A model generated the notes under the pieces. That model ran no database searches. It saw only the letters and a program-made list of their open reading frames with translations, and had not been told where the DNA came from. DNA of 64,000 bases from contig NZ_BOOP01000018.1 in the NCBI RefSeq assembly GCF_016863295.1, positions 124,001 through 188,000 on the forward strand. Reading direction: 5' to 3'. The translations under genes were made by a program, and so were the position numbers. Below are positions 1 through 8,382 of the stretch, piece by piece. The first letter of the stretch is position 1. Every line of letters begins with the position of its first letter. Origin of the DNA: Planotetraspora phitsanulokensis. GTDB lineage: Bacteria > Actinomycetota > Actinomycetes > Streptosporangiales > Streptosporangiaceae.

Positions 1-735
1 CTTCTCCAGTGCCCGCAGGTCGCCCAGGTCCTTGCCGTACGACGTCGAGTTCTCGCTGACGAGCACGAGCTCGCGGACGCCCTCGCCGGCCAGCCACTCG
101 GCCTCGGCGAGCAGTTCCTCCGGCCGCCGCGAGACGTACGAGCCGCGGAAGGCCGGGATCGCGCAGAACGTGCACCTGCGGTCGCACCCCGACGCGAGCT
201 TCAGCGCGGCCACAGGTCCCCCGGTCAGCCGCTTCCTGAGCGTCCTGGGCCCGCTGGCGGGCGCGAGGCCCTCGGGGAGGGTGTCCGAGGGCGCGCCGTG
301 CCCGGGGATGTGCGCGTGCACGGCGGAGCGGTCCACGGGACTGATCGGCAGCAGCGTTCGCCGGTCCCGTGGGGAGTGCGGCGTCAGCGCCCTGCCCTCG
401 AGCACGTCGTCGAGGCGCGCCCCGATGTCGGTGTAGTCGTCGAAGGAGATCACGGCGGCCTCGGGCAGGGCGCCGGCCAGCTGCTCGCCGTACCTTTCCG
501 CCATGCAGCCGGCCGCCACCACCTTCGCGCCCGAGTCGGCCGCGGCGAGCAGGGTGTCGATGGAGTCCTTCTTCGCCGAGTCGATGAAGCCGCACGTGTT
601 GACGACGATGACGTCAGGGTCGTCGTCGTGCATCTGCCAGCCGGCAGCCTCGAGCCGGGCCGCCAGCTCCTCAGAGTCGACCTCGTTGCGTGCGCAACCC
701 AATGTGACCAGCGATACGGTTCGGCGAGAAGACAT
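1..735 (-). CDS. rimO: Ribosomal protein S12 methylthiotransferase RimO (partial, 3' end outside window)
   Basis: Radical-SAM methylthiotransferase that adds a methylthio group to an aspartate of ribosomal protein S12. The N-terminal UPF0004 domain begins [20 protein letters not shown], with the conserved first-cluster cysteine in LGCARN and others in NTCGF and [10 protein letters not shown]. The radical-SAM cluster motif CDRRCTFC (C-x3-C-x2-C) lies near residue 205. The start is the ATG at 733-735. The TRAM domain and stop lie beyond the window edge. It is 29 bp downstream of the RodZ-like gene, and ftsK-rodZ-rimO is a common actinobacterial order. The family call is firm. Confidence 0.93.
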   Translation of the reverse strand, partial: MSSRRTVSLVTLGCARNEVDSEELAARLEAAGWQMHDDDPDVIVVNTCGFIDSAKKDSIDTLLAAADSGAKVVAAGCMAERYGEQLAGALPEAAVISFDDYTDIGARLDDVLEGRALTPHSPRDRRTLLPISPVDRSAVHAHIPGHGAPSDTLPEGLAPASGPRTLRKRLTGGPVAALKLASGCDRRCTFCAIPAFRGSYVSRRPEELLAEAEWLAGEGVRELVLVSENSTSYGKDLGDLRALEK

Positions 736-764
736 GATGAACCTACGGTATCGGGAGTAGGCCC

Positions 765-1490
765 CTAACGGGCACTCGGGATGCCGAGCCCGAATGACCG
801 CCGCACGGTCTGGCCGTCCCTCCCGAGGGTACCCAGGTCCTTGCCGTTGACCTCCAGCCGGACCGCCCCTGCGTCACCGATGACGACCTTCACCTTGTCC
901 TTGGCCGTCCACGTGACCGTCTTCCCCTGCTCGAGAGTGCCCTGGAAGATCCGGTGGTTCTTGGCGTCCCTGACGTTTATCCAGGCCGGCTTCACGGCGG
1001 ACGCCTTGACCACGACGACGTCCCGGGCGACCTGCGGCGCCTTGGCGTGGTGGACCTTGGCGTCGGACGCCCCCACGGGAGCCTCGGCCGCCGTCGTCTT
1101 CGCGTCCGAACCCCCGAGCAGCCGCACGATCGCGAAGATGACGACGATCGCCAGGGCGACCGCCGCGGCCATCGTCCAGTTCGGCATCCGGCGCCCGTGC
1201 TTGCCGGGGAAGAGGTTGTTGACGTTGAACACGGTCGCCGCGCGGACAGGCGGGCGGGTGTCCGCGTGGACGTCGTCGTATTCCCGGATGATCGGATCCG
1301 GCTCCACCCCCAGATAGCCGGCGATCGCCCTGATGTGCCCGCGCGCGTAGAAGTCGCCTCCACACGCGGAGAAGTCGTCCCGCTCGATGCCGTGGATGAT
1401 CGTTTCTCGGATATTTGTGCGATCACTGAGCTGGCTAACGGTCAGTTCGGCGTTCTGTCTCGCCTCCGACAGAGCAGCGCCAACACTCAT
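765..1490 (-). CDS. RodZ-like helix-turn-helix membrane protein (HTH_25 plus DUF4115)
   Basis: 241 residues. An N-terminal Cro/CI-type HTH (about residues 1-70; [20 protein letters not shown]) is followed by a linker, one transmembrane helix (about 120-140; [20 protein letters not shown]) and a C-terminal beta domain of DUF4115 type (about 165-241). This is the layout of RodZ and of the HTH proteins next to ftsK in actinobacteria. RodZ links the cytoskeleton to cell-wall synthesis in rods; that role is not established for actinomycete homologues. The residues beyond the membrane helix are predicted outside. The ATG at 1490 starts directly at the HTH. It is likely co-transcribed with rimO. Confidence 0.85.
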   Translation of the reverse strand: MSVGAALSEARQNAELTVSQLSDRTNIRETIIHGIERDDFSACGGDFYARGHIRAIAGYLGVEPDPIIREYDDVHADTRPPVRAATVFNVNNLFPGKHGRRMPNWTMAAAVALAIVVIFAIVRLLGGSDAKTTAAEAPVGASDAKVHHAKAPQVARDVVVVKASAVKPAWINVRDAKNHRIFQGTLEQGKTVTWTAKDKVKVVIGDAGAVRLEVNGKDLGTLGRDGQTVRRSFGLGIPSAR

Positions 1491-1621
1491 TAGGTCACGC
1501 CCCCTCGCCCGAGCTTCTAGTTGTCCTACATTGCGTAGTTAATCACATTCAACCAGTAATCGCTACGCAGAGTACAGGCGAGAACACCCAAAGCATTCAT
1601 CGGCACGCCGGGCGGTTGTTC
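1491..1621 (-). promoter_or_regulatory. Intergenic region upstream of rodZ-like gene with TGCGTAG/CTACGCA inverted repeat
   Basis: This 131-bp gap is more AT-rich than its neighbours. It contains GCGTAG (about 1535) and CTACGC (about 1563) in inverted orientation about 26 bp apart. It is the likely promoter for rodZ-rimO. No clear -35/-10 pair was assigned. Confidence 0.35.
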
Positions 1622-4135
1622 TCACTGTCCTCGCAGGTCGGCCAGGAGACCGGGCAGATCGTCGGGTTTGACCATGACCTCGCGAGCCTTGGAGCCCTCG
1701 CTCGGCCCCACGACGTTGCGGCTCTCCAGCAGGTCCATCAGGCGGCCCGCCTTGGCGAAGCCGACGCGGAGCTTGCGCTGGAGCATCGAGGTCGAGCCGA
1801 ACTGGGTGGAGACGATCAGTTCGGCGGCCTGGATCAGCAGCTCGAGATCGTCGCCGATCTCCTCGTCGACCTCGCGCTTCGCCGCGGCCGGCGCGGCCAC
1901 GTCGTCGCGGTACTCGACCTGCATCTGCGTCTTGCAGTGCGCGACGACCTCCGCGATCTCCTTCTCGGAGACGAAGGCGTTCTGCAGCCGGATCGGCTTG
2001 CTCGCGCCCATCGGCAGGAAGAGCGCGTCGCCCTGCCCGACCAGCTTCTCCGCGCCGGGCTGGTCGAGGATGACCCGCGAATCGGCGAGGGACGAGGTGG
2101 CGAACGCGAGACGCGACGGCACGTTGGCCTTGATCAGGCCGGTCACCACGTCGACCGAGGGGCGCTGGGTGGCGATGACCAGATGGATCCCCGCGGCTCG
2201 GGCCAGCTGGGTGATGCGGACGATCGAGTCCTCGACGTCACGCGGGGCGACCATCATCAGGTCGGCGAGCTCGTCGACGATCACGAGGAGGTAGGGGTAG
2301 GGCTGGTAGACCCGCTCGCTCCCGGGCGGCGGCACCAGCTTGCCCGCCCGGACGGCCTTGTTGAAGTCGTCGACGTGCCGGAAGCCGCTGGCCGCGAGGT
2401 CGTCGTACCTGCGGTCCATCTCCCCCACGACCCACTCGAGGGCCTCGGCGGCCTTCTTCGGGTTCGTGATGATCGGCGTGATGAGGTGGGGGATGCCCTC
2501 GTAGGTGTTGAGCTCGACCCGCTTGGGGTCCACCAGCACCATGCGGACCTCGTCGGGCGTCGACCGCATGAGGATCGAGGAGATCAGGCCGTTGATGCAG
2601 GTCGACTTGCCCGCGCCGGTGGCGCCGGCGATGAGGATGTGCGGCATCTTCGCCAGGTTGGCGACGATCGTGCGGCCCTCGACGTCCTTGCCGAGGCCGA
2701 CGATCATGGGATGGTGGTCGGCCTGCGCCACCTGCGAGCGCAGCACGTCACCCAGGGACACGAGGTCCTTGTCGGTGTTCGGGATCTCCACCCCGATCGC
2801 CGACTTGCCGGGGATCGGGGACAGGATCCGGACGTCCGCCGACTTGACGGCGTAGGCGATGTTCTTGGTGAGGGCGGTGACCTTCTCCACCTTGACCGCC
2901 GGGCCGAGCTCGATCTCGTAGCGGGTGACCGTCGGCCCCCGGGTGAACCCGATCACCTGGGCGTCGATGCCGAACTGCTCGAGCACGCTCGTCAGCGCGT
3001 TCACCACGACCGTGTTGGCCTTGGTCTGCGGCTTGGGCGCGCTGCCCGGGCGCAGCAGCTTCGGGTCAGGCAGCGTGTACGGCCCGGCCTGCGGGGAGAG
3101 CACGAGCTGCTCGACCTTGCGCGGGGCGGGTGTGGGGAGGGGCGGCTGGGCGGGCGACTTCGCCGGCTCGGCCTCGACGCCCTCCATCGCCTCCGCGTCG
3201 TCGACCAGGCCGGGCACGATCTCCGGGGAGTGGTCCTTGTCCGACAACACCGGGGTGTCGTACGGCTTGACGTTGTCGCCGACCTCGCGCTTGTCGTCCG
3301 CCTGCTTCTTACTCCGCTTCCTCGGCGGCGTCGCGGGCTTCGGCTCGCCGTCCTCGTCCGGCCGCTGGAAGAGCAGGTGCCTGATCTCGTTGAACCGTTC
3401 GGGGATCCGGTGGACGGGCGTGGCCGTGATCACCAGCACGCCGAACCCGGACAGCATGAGCAGGAGCGGGATCGTGATGAACGCGGGCAGGATGCTCGAC
3501 GGCGGGGCCGACACGATGAACCCGAGCATGCCGCCCGCGGCCGACACCTTGTCCATGCCGTCGGTGGGGCCGCCGGAGGGATAGGGCGTGCCGTGCGCGA
3601 CGTGCACGACGCCGAGGACGCCGACGAGCAGCGCCGTCCAGCCGATCCCCATCCGGCCGGTCTCGGCGTTCTGGTCGGGGTGGCGCAGCAGCCGCCACGC
3701 GAGCAGTGCGAGCAGGACGGGCACGCACCAGGCGAACGACCCGACGACGCCGCGCAGCGCCGCGTCGACGACCAGGGAGATCCCGCTCTTGGTGTCGCGC
3801 CAGACCATCGTCGCCAGCACGATCGCGCCCGCGAGCACCGACAGGCCGACGCCGTCGCGCCGGTGCGCCGGATCGAGGTCGCGCGCGCCCTGGCCGAGCG
3901 CCCGGGCCGCCGCGCCCATGCCGTGCGCGAGCAGCAGCCACAGGCCGATGACCAGCTTGCCGATCATCAGGAAGACCCAGCTGATGGGATCCTGCCCTGT
4001 CGCCACCGCGCGCTTGCTCGCGGGCCGGGAGGATGTCCTGCCCCGGGCCGGTGAACGCTTCGCGGAAGTCGTGCGAGACCCGGAGCGCGGTGTCGGGCGC
4101 TTCCCGGAACCCTTTCCGGACGTACGGGTGGCCAT
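1622..4135 (-). CDS. ftsK: DNA translocase FtsK
   Basis: 837 residues from the ATG at 4135. The open frame extends further upstream, but that part overlaps the divergent kinase gene and has no family similarity. The N-terminus is basic and low-complexity, followed by about four membrane helices (about 45-230; e.g. ISWVFLMIGKLVIGLWLLL), a linker, and the motor: Walker A GATGAGKS near residue 505 and VIVDELADLMM near 617. The C-terminal winged-helix gamma domain (about 770-837) contains STQFGSTSMLQRKLRVG and reads the KOPS-type polar sequences. It is a septum-located hexameric pump clearing chromosome ends at division or sporulation. The gene is part of the conserved rnj ... ftsK ... rimO block, here split by inserted genes. 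Confidence 0.95.
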   Translation of the reverse strand: MATRTSGKGSGKRPTPRSGSRTTSAKRSPARGRTSSRPASKRAVATGQDPISWVFLMIGKLVIGLWLLLAHGMGAAARALGQGARDLDPAHRRDGVGLSVLAGAIVLATMVWRDTKSGISLVVDAALRGVVGSFAWCVPVLLALLAWRLLRHPDQNAETGRMGIGWTALLVGVLGVVHVAHGTPYPSGGPTDGMDKVSAAGGMLGFIVSAPPSSILPAFITIPLLLMLSGFGVLVITATPVHRIPERFNEIRHLLFQRPDEDGEPKPATPPRKRSKKQADDKREVGDNVKPYDTPVLSDKDHSPEIVPGLVDDAEAMEGVEAEPAKSPAQPPLPTPAPRKVEQLVLSPQAGPYTLPDPKLLRPGSAPKPQTKANTVVVNALTSVLEQFGIDAQVIGFTRGPTVTRYEIELGPAVKVEKVTALTKNIAYAVKSADVRILSPIPGKSAIGVEIPNTDKDLVSLGDVLRSQVAQADHHPMIVGLGKDVEGRTIVANLAKMPHILIAGATGAGKSTCINGLISSILMRSTPDEVRMVLVDPKRVELNTYEGIPHLITPIITNPKKAAEALEWVVGEMDRRYDDLAASGFRHVDDFNKAVRAGKLVPPPGSERVYQPYPYLLVIVDELADLMMVAPRDVEDSIVRITQLARAAGIHLVIATQRPSVDVVTGLIKANVPSRLAFATSSLADSRVILDQPGAEKLVGQGDALFLPMGASKPIRLQNAFVSEKEIAEVVAHCKTQMQVEYRDDVAAPAAAKREVDEEIGDDLELLIQAAELIVSTQFGSTSMLQRKLRVGFAKAGRLMDLLESRNVVGPSEGSKAREVMVKPDDLPGLLADLRGQ

Positions 4136-4256
4136 GATGCCGAAGGTACCCGGGAGGCCAGGAGATTTCGGGAAGACTCGCCGAAGGCGGAACGCTCTAC
4201 ACTGGCGTTGCATAGGGGCGTGGCAGCGTTTCACTACACGGGACATGGGAGAACTC

Positions 4257-5180
4257 ATGGATGTCGTGGTGCTGGGCGAGCCCCTGGTGGAGTTCTCGAC
4301 CGCGGCCTCCCTCGACCGGGCCGACCTGTTCCACCTCTCCTTCTCCGGTGACGCGCTGAACGCGTCCGTGGCCGCCGCGGCCACGGGTGCGAGCGCCGCG
4401 CTGGTGACCCGCGTGGGGGCCGACGAGTTCGGCGAGCGCCTGGTCCGGTTCGCCGCCGGCCACGGCGTGGACACCCGGTGGATGGTCACGGGTGAGGGCT
4501 CCACGGGCGCGTACGCCCTGGGCGCGGACCCGACCGGCAGCCGGGCGTTCGCCTACATGCGCGCGGGCAGCGCGGCCTCCCGCATGGGTCCCGGCGACGT
4601 CGACCGCTCCCCCGTGTCGCAGGCCGGGGTCGTCCTGCTGTCCGGCGTCACCGCCGCCCTGTCGCCCTCATGCGACCAGGCCGTACGGCATGCGGCGGCG
4701 ACCGCCCGGGGCAAGGTCGTCTACGACCCCAACTTCCGGTCGAGGCTCACCGGCCCCGAGGCCGCGCGGGACGTCCTGGAGGCGGTGGCGCCGCACGCGG
4801 CCCTGGTGGTGCCGTCGTGCCCGGGCGACAGCGGGCCGCTGTTCGGCACCGACGATCCGCAGGAGGTGCTCCGCGCCTGCCTCGGTCTCGGCGCGCGGGC
4901 GGCCGCGGTGACGATGGGGGCCGAGGGGGTGCTCCTCGGGACCGAGGACGGCTCCGTGCTGCACGTCCCGGCCATCCCCGCCGAATCCGTCGTCGACCAG
5001 ACGGGCGCGGGCGACGCGTTCGCCGGAACAGTGGCGGGCTGGCTGGCCAGGGGCGCCGACCTGGTGCAGGCGGTCCGGGCGGGCACGGCCGCCGCGGCGA
5101 TCTCCCTGCACGGTCAGGGCGGCACGGGCCGGGTCGCCACGACGGAGGAGATCCACGCCCTCATCGGCGAAGCGGCCTGA
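4257..5180 (+). CDS. PfkB-family carbohydrate kinase, 2-keto-3-deoxygluconate kinase-like
   Basis: 307 residues. Ribokinase/PfkB fold with N-terminal VVVLGEPLVEFSTA, the substrate segment FSGDALNASVAAAATGA and the C-terminal signature VVDQTGAGDAFAGTVAGWLA, whose GAGD aspartate is the catalytic base. The length is normal for KDG kinases and fructokinases. The start is the ATG at 4257, which has GGAG five bases upstream; the in-frame ATG at 4245 has no such site. It is divergent from ftsK. A KDG kinase would suit the uronate locus further along, but the link is inference and the substrate cannot be read from the sequence. Confidence 0.82.
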   Translation: MDVVVLGEPLVEFSTAASLDRADLFHLSFSGDALNASVAAAATGASAALVTRVGADEFGERLVRFAAGHGVDTRWMVTGEGSTGAYALGADPTGSRAFAYMRAGSAASRMGPGDVDRSPVSQAGVVLLSGVTAALSPSCDQAVRHAAATARGKVVYDPNFRSRLTGPEAARDVLEAVAPHAALVVPSCPGDSGPLFGTDDPQEVLRACLGLGARAAAVTMGAEGVLLGTEDGSVLHVPAIPAESVVDQTGAGDAFAGTVAGWLARGADLVQAVRAGTAAAAISLHGQGGTGRVATTEEIHALIGEAA

Positions 5181-5370
5181 GCGCCGTGTAGACCGCGGCG
5201 GAGATGACGAACCCGACCTCGAACGCGATGTCGCCCACCTCGGGCACCCGCGAGGGCACCAGGCCGACGTACTGCTCCTGGTTGGAGAACAGCCACACCG
5301 ACAACACGACGCCCGCGACCATCGCGATGGGCCCGGCCCAGCTGACGTGCGAGGTGTTAGGTGCCCATTT
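5161..5370 (-). pseudogene. C-terminal remnant of an NCS1-type (purine-cytosine permease-like) transporter
   Basis: Only about 65 residues resemble a protein. Two hydrophobic segments are visible (AGPIAMVAGVVLSVWLFS and VGFVISAAVYTALRPL), separated by VGLVPSRVPEVGDIAFE. This fits the last two helices of cytosine/purine permeases from memory of the family. Nothing upstream on this strand continues the transporter. The open frame starting at 5439 has an unrelated N-terminus, and its last 20 bases overlap the kinase gene end. Read as the stump of a deleted permease; the family assignment is moderate. Confidence 0.5.
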
Positions 5371-5472
5371 CTCGGCAACACGTGTCACCTCGCCCCGCCA
5401 CGGCGTCGGGTCGAACGCGGGCACGGCTGCCCGCGACACCCCGCCGCACGGTCGCGATGATGGACGGTGCGT

Positions 5473-6192
5473 TCAGGATTTGGTGAGCGCGCGCTTGATG
5501 AAAGCGGCGGCGCGTACGGGCTGTGCGATGAAGGCGGTGTGGGAGCCGTCGATCTCCTCGATGGTCGACCCCATCCGCTGGGCCATGAAGCGCTGAGCGT
5601 CGGGCGAGATGGCGTTGTCGTGTTGAGCGACCTGGTACCAGGAGGGGATGGACTTCCAGCCAGCGGCGGTGGCGTTCTCGGTCAGCGCGGCGACCGCGAG
5701 CGGACGCTGAGCGGCACACATGATCTGTGCCAGGTCGACGGGGACGTCGGCGCAGAACGTCTCACGGAACTTGGCCGGGTCGATGTAGAGGTCGGGGCCG
5801 CCGGCGGCGCCGGGCGCGTCGTACGGGGTGGGTTGCGCGGTGGTGGCGAGCATCGATGCCGGGAACGGTGCTTGCACGCTTGCGCAGCTCTCGCCCTCGT
5901 CGAGGCTGAAGGCCGCGAGGTAGACCAGCGCGGTGACGTTGTCGAGGCCGACCGACGCCTGAGTGATCACCGCGCCTCCGTAGGAGTGCCCGACGAGTAC
6001 GACGGGGCCGTCGATCGACGTGGCCACGGCGCGGACGGTAGCCGCGTCGTTGGCCAGGCCGCGGAGCGTGTTCGGGGGCGCGACCACGCGGTAGTCGTCG
6101 GTGGTGAGTTCGCGGACTATTCCGGCGAAGCCAGAGGCGTCGGCGAACGCTCCGTGGACGAGGACGACCGTGGGTTGGGTTGGTTCGGACAT
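5473..6192 (-). CDS. Alpha/beta hydrolase
   Basis: 239 residues, cytoplasmic (no signal peptide). It starts TVVLVHGAFADASGF with the oxyanion HG motif. The nucleophile elbow is GHSYGG (serine near residue 93), and the catalytic histidine is likely in DGSHTAF near 220. This subgroup (VVLVHGAF/W ... GHSYGGAVIT ... VYLAAF) is the HNL/salicylate-esterase-like set of small hydrolases; the substrate is unknown. AAGGAG lies nine bases before the ATG at 6192. A secreted paralogue lies at 6841-7671 on the same strand, with a broken TetR gene between them. Confidence 0.85.
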   Translation of the reverse strand: MSEPTQPTVVLVHGAFADASGFAGIVRELTTDDYRVVAPPNTLRGLANDAATVRAVATSIDGPVVLVGHSYGGAVITQASVGLDNVTALVYLAAFSLDEGESCASVQAPFPASMLATTAQPTPYDAPGAAGGPDLYIDPAKFRETFCADVPVDLAQIMCAAQRPLAVAALTENATAAGWKSIPSWYQVAQHDNAISPDAQRFMAQRMGSTIEEIDGSHTAFIAQPVRAAAFIKRALTKS

Positions 6193-6406
6193 CGCGTTGT
6201 CTCCTTCATGATCTGTGTGTGTCGGGGCGCGTCCCGAAGGCCGTGTCTTGCTGGTGCGGGGGTGCTGCTTCGATGTAGGGCTTGTCGCGCGCCGGTGCGA
6301 CCTGGCTAATGGCGATCCCTGTTCGCGCGTGGCCGCTGCAGTGGCCCCGCTGCCAATGCGGCGACGCTGGGAACCGACAACAGTGAATGGTTCGCCCAGG
6401 GTCCTG

Positions 6407-6775
6407 CTACTTGTTCAAGAACTTTCCCTGTTCAACCAGGTTCAGGAACTTCTCGGCCGCGAATGCGGCGTGGGCACGCAATTCGGTGAGGTGTGTCGTC
6501 GGCGAATATCAGTCCCTCAATGAGGTCGCCTTGGAGGAATGCCACCATCACTCGTGCTCCGTGCCGATGGTCCTGCAGCTGGGCGCGTAGGCTTGCCGGC
6601 CACTCGGCGGCGCATTCGTTGAAGATTGCTTCGCGGGAACGCATCACCTTTTCGCGATACAGCCGGTAGAGATCTGGAACGCGGTGCGCGTCTTGGGCCA
6701 TGACGCGGAACAGTGCTCTGCGTTCGGGGCTGTAAATGTGTTTCAGGTAGGCCGTGCCGAGTTCCGTTCCGGACC
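6407..6775 (-). pseudogene. TetR-family regulator remnant (N-terminus lost, frameshift near 6478)
   Basis: Reading from about 6775 gives GTELGTAYLKHIYSPERRAL, then FRVMAQDAHRVPDLY and MVAFLQGDLIEGLIFAD, typical of the ligand-binding half of AefR-like TetR regulators. The DNA-binding half is absent: there is no HTH coding sequence upstream before the hydrolase gene. Near 6478 the frame slips by one base, after which AHAAFAAEKFLNLVEQGKF continues the domain to a TAG at 6407-6409. Without the slip the frame ends early at 6432. Two independent lesions mark it as dead. It probably once controlled one or both flanking hydrolases (inference). Confidence 0.72.
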
Positions 6776-6840
6776 GCCCCCGCGTTGGTCCGGATCCCGG
6801 GTTCCCGGCGAGATCTCCCGCCGGGGTTCCGGGAGAAGGC

Positions 6841-7671
6841 TCAGTGGACGGTTGCTGTGGCGGCCTGCTCGATGAGGTGAGTCACGGGCGCCGGATTGGT
6901 GAACATGATCAGGTGGGGACCACTTTCCTCGACGGTGTGCGCGTGGGCGCGGGAGGCCATGAAGCGCTCTAGGTCCGGCGAGATGGCGCGGTCGTCCTTG
7001 GCGACCATGTACCAGGACGGGATCGACTTCCACGCCGGGGTGCCGGTCGTCTCGGTGACGGAGTCGAGGCTGAGCGGCCGCTGCTCGGCGGCGAACGCCT
7101 GGGCCTCGTACTTCGGCAGCTGGTTGTCGAGGAAGACGTTGCTGTATTGGGCGGGATCGATGGTCAGCTCGGTGCCTGCGCTGCCGTCAGGCTTCGGGTA
7201 GGTCGTCTGCAGCGCGGGAACCGGGGCGATGGGATGGGGCACCGGTCGGGCGTTGAGGCTGGCCAGCGAGTCGCCCTTGTCGGGCGCGAAGGCGGCGATG
7301 TAGACCAGCGCCTTGACGTTGGGGTTGCCGACGGCCGCGTTTGTGATGACGGCTCCCCCGTAGGAGTGGGCTACCAGGATGACCGGGCCCTTGATCTGCT
7401 GCAGGACGCTCGAAATGTACTGCGCGTCCGAGGTGAGGCTGCGCAGCGGGTTCGGCGGTGCCTTCACCGTGTAGCCGTCCTTCTCAAGGCTCTCGGCGAC
7501 TGGGGTCCAGCCTGCGGCGTCAGCCCACGCCCCGTGCACCAGCACGACAGTTGGCTTCGGGGCCAGTGGGGTCGAGTGGGCGTCCGCGCCCGGGCTCAGA
7601 ACTAAAGAGGACAACGCGGCGACCCCAGCCAAAGCGGCGACGAGACCAGTGATCCGCGAGCTGCGTTTCAT
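6841..7671 (-). CDS. Secreted alpha/beta hydrolase
   Basis: 276 residues. A Sec-type signal peptide (MKRSSRITGLVAALAGVAAL, cleavage probably near ADA-HS, residues 30-32) is followed by the same fold as the gene at 5473: VVLVHGAWADAAGW, nucleophile GHSYGG-type motif AHSYGG near residue 105, and a late histidine (ESGPHLIMF). GGAGT sits about ten bases before the ATG at 7671. It is close in sequence to the upstream paralogue (WKSIPSWY...AISPD...RFMA in both), so a local duplication in which one copy gained or lost an export signal is likely. Substrate unknown. Confidence 0.85.
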   Translation of the reverse strand: MKRSSRITGLVAALAGVAALSSLVLSPGADAHSTPLAPKPTVVLVHGAWADAAGWTPVAESLEKDGYTVKAPPNPLRSLTSDAQYISSVLQQIKGPVILVAHSYGGAVITNAAVGNPNVKALVYIAAFAPDKGDSLASLNARPVPHPIAPVPALQTTYPKPDGSAGTELTIDPAQYSNVFLDNQLPKYEAQAFAAEQRPLSLDSVTETTGTPAWKSIPSWYMVAKDDRAISPDLERFMASRAHAHTVEESGPHLIMFTNPAPVTHLIEQAATATVH

Positions 7672-8382
7672 TGAGAGTTACTCCATTTCGGTGTGACTTG
7701 CGTGCTGATACGACGGTTCCGCTCGCCGCAAGAATTCGTGACCGATTCCTAAAGGATGACGGTTCGAATTGGCATGGCATACTCCAGATCGTTCGCATGG
7801 AATACCACGATGGGCTCAGAGCATCTCCGGACCGACGCAAGCAAGCAAGCTGGCCATATTTCGGTTCCGTGCTAACGCGGGACGCTTTTCCGTCCCGTCC
7901 CGTCTCATCGCGCGGCGCGAGTGTGGCACAGCCTCAATCGTGCGAAAGTACTTGCTTTCGTGACCGGGACAACATCGACCCGAGTGGCTGCATTCAGGAT
8001 CGCCGGAGGCTCCCTGCCGTCGCATCGGGAGGATGCCGTATATCTGAGCCGTCGCGGCGTCCTGATCGTGGCCGCCGGCCGCGCCGTCTCGGGCGAAATC
8101 CTTAGGCGAGGACGAATTCCCGCGCTTCGCGTGAGTTCTCACGTGTGCCGCGGTTGGCGGGGCGCAGACTCATTGGAGTGCGGGCCGGCCGGGCGGCCAT
8201 GTCAAGGCCTTCCACGTCGTCCCGGCCGATCCACCCCGCCTTGCGGGTACGCGGGTGGAAGGACAGCCCTTCGCCGATCTCCAGGCGAGTATCCCGCCTG
8301 CGGACAGCCGCATACCCACGCGGCTCACCCCTGTGCCGTACGCGCGACGTAGCCCCTTGCGCGTCTTTAAGGCATGGTTCGA
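7672..8382. other. 711-bp gap without a recognisable gene
   Basis: No frame here has a recognisable domain or a good start, and G+C is visibly lower than in neighbouring genes around 7680-8000. It contains one arm of the inverted repeat described at 8081-8117. It presumably holds the hydrolase promoter (near 7680-7760) and the 3' flank of the LuxR gene. The small open frames in it are judged spurious. Confidence 0.5.
8081..8117 (-). repeat. Arm of 37-bp inverted repeat flanking the LuxR gene
   Basis: The reverse complement of 8081-8117 matches 11448-11484 at 35 of 37 positions (ATTCGTCCTCGCCT, a two-base difference, then GGATTTCGCCCGAGACGGCG C). Weaker similarity continues a few bases either side. 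The two arms enclose only the LuxR-type regulator. Confidence 0.75.

Noticed and set aside
1616-4054. 812-residue open frame on the plus strand opposite ftsK
   Set aside because: Codon-shadow of a high-G+C gene: composition dominated by Arg, Asp, Gly and His, no domain, fully covered by ftsK. The same applies to the long frames opposite GH2, infB and the SARP gene.
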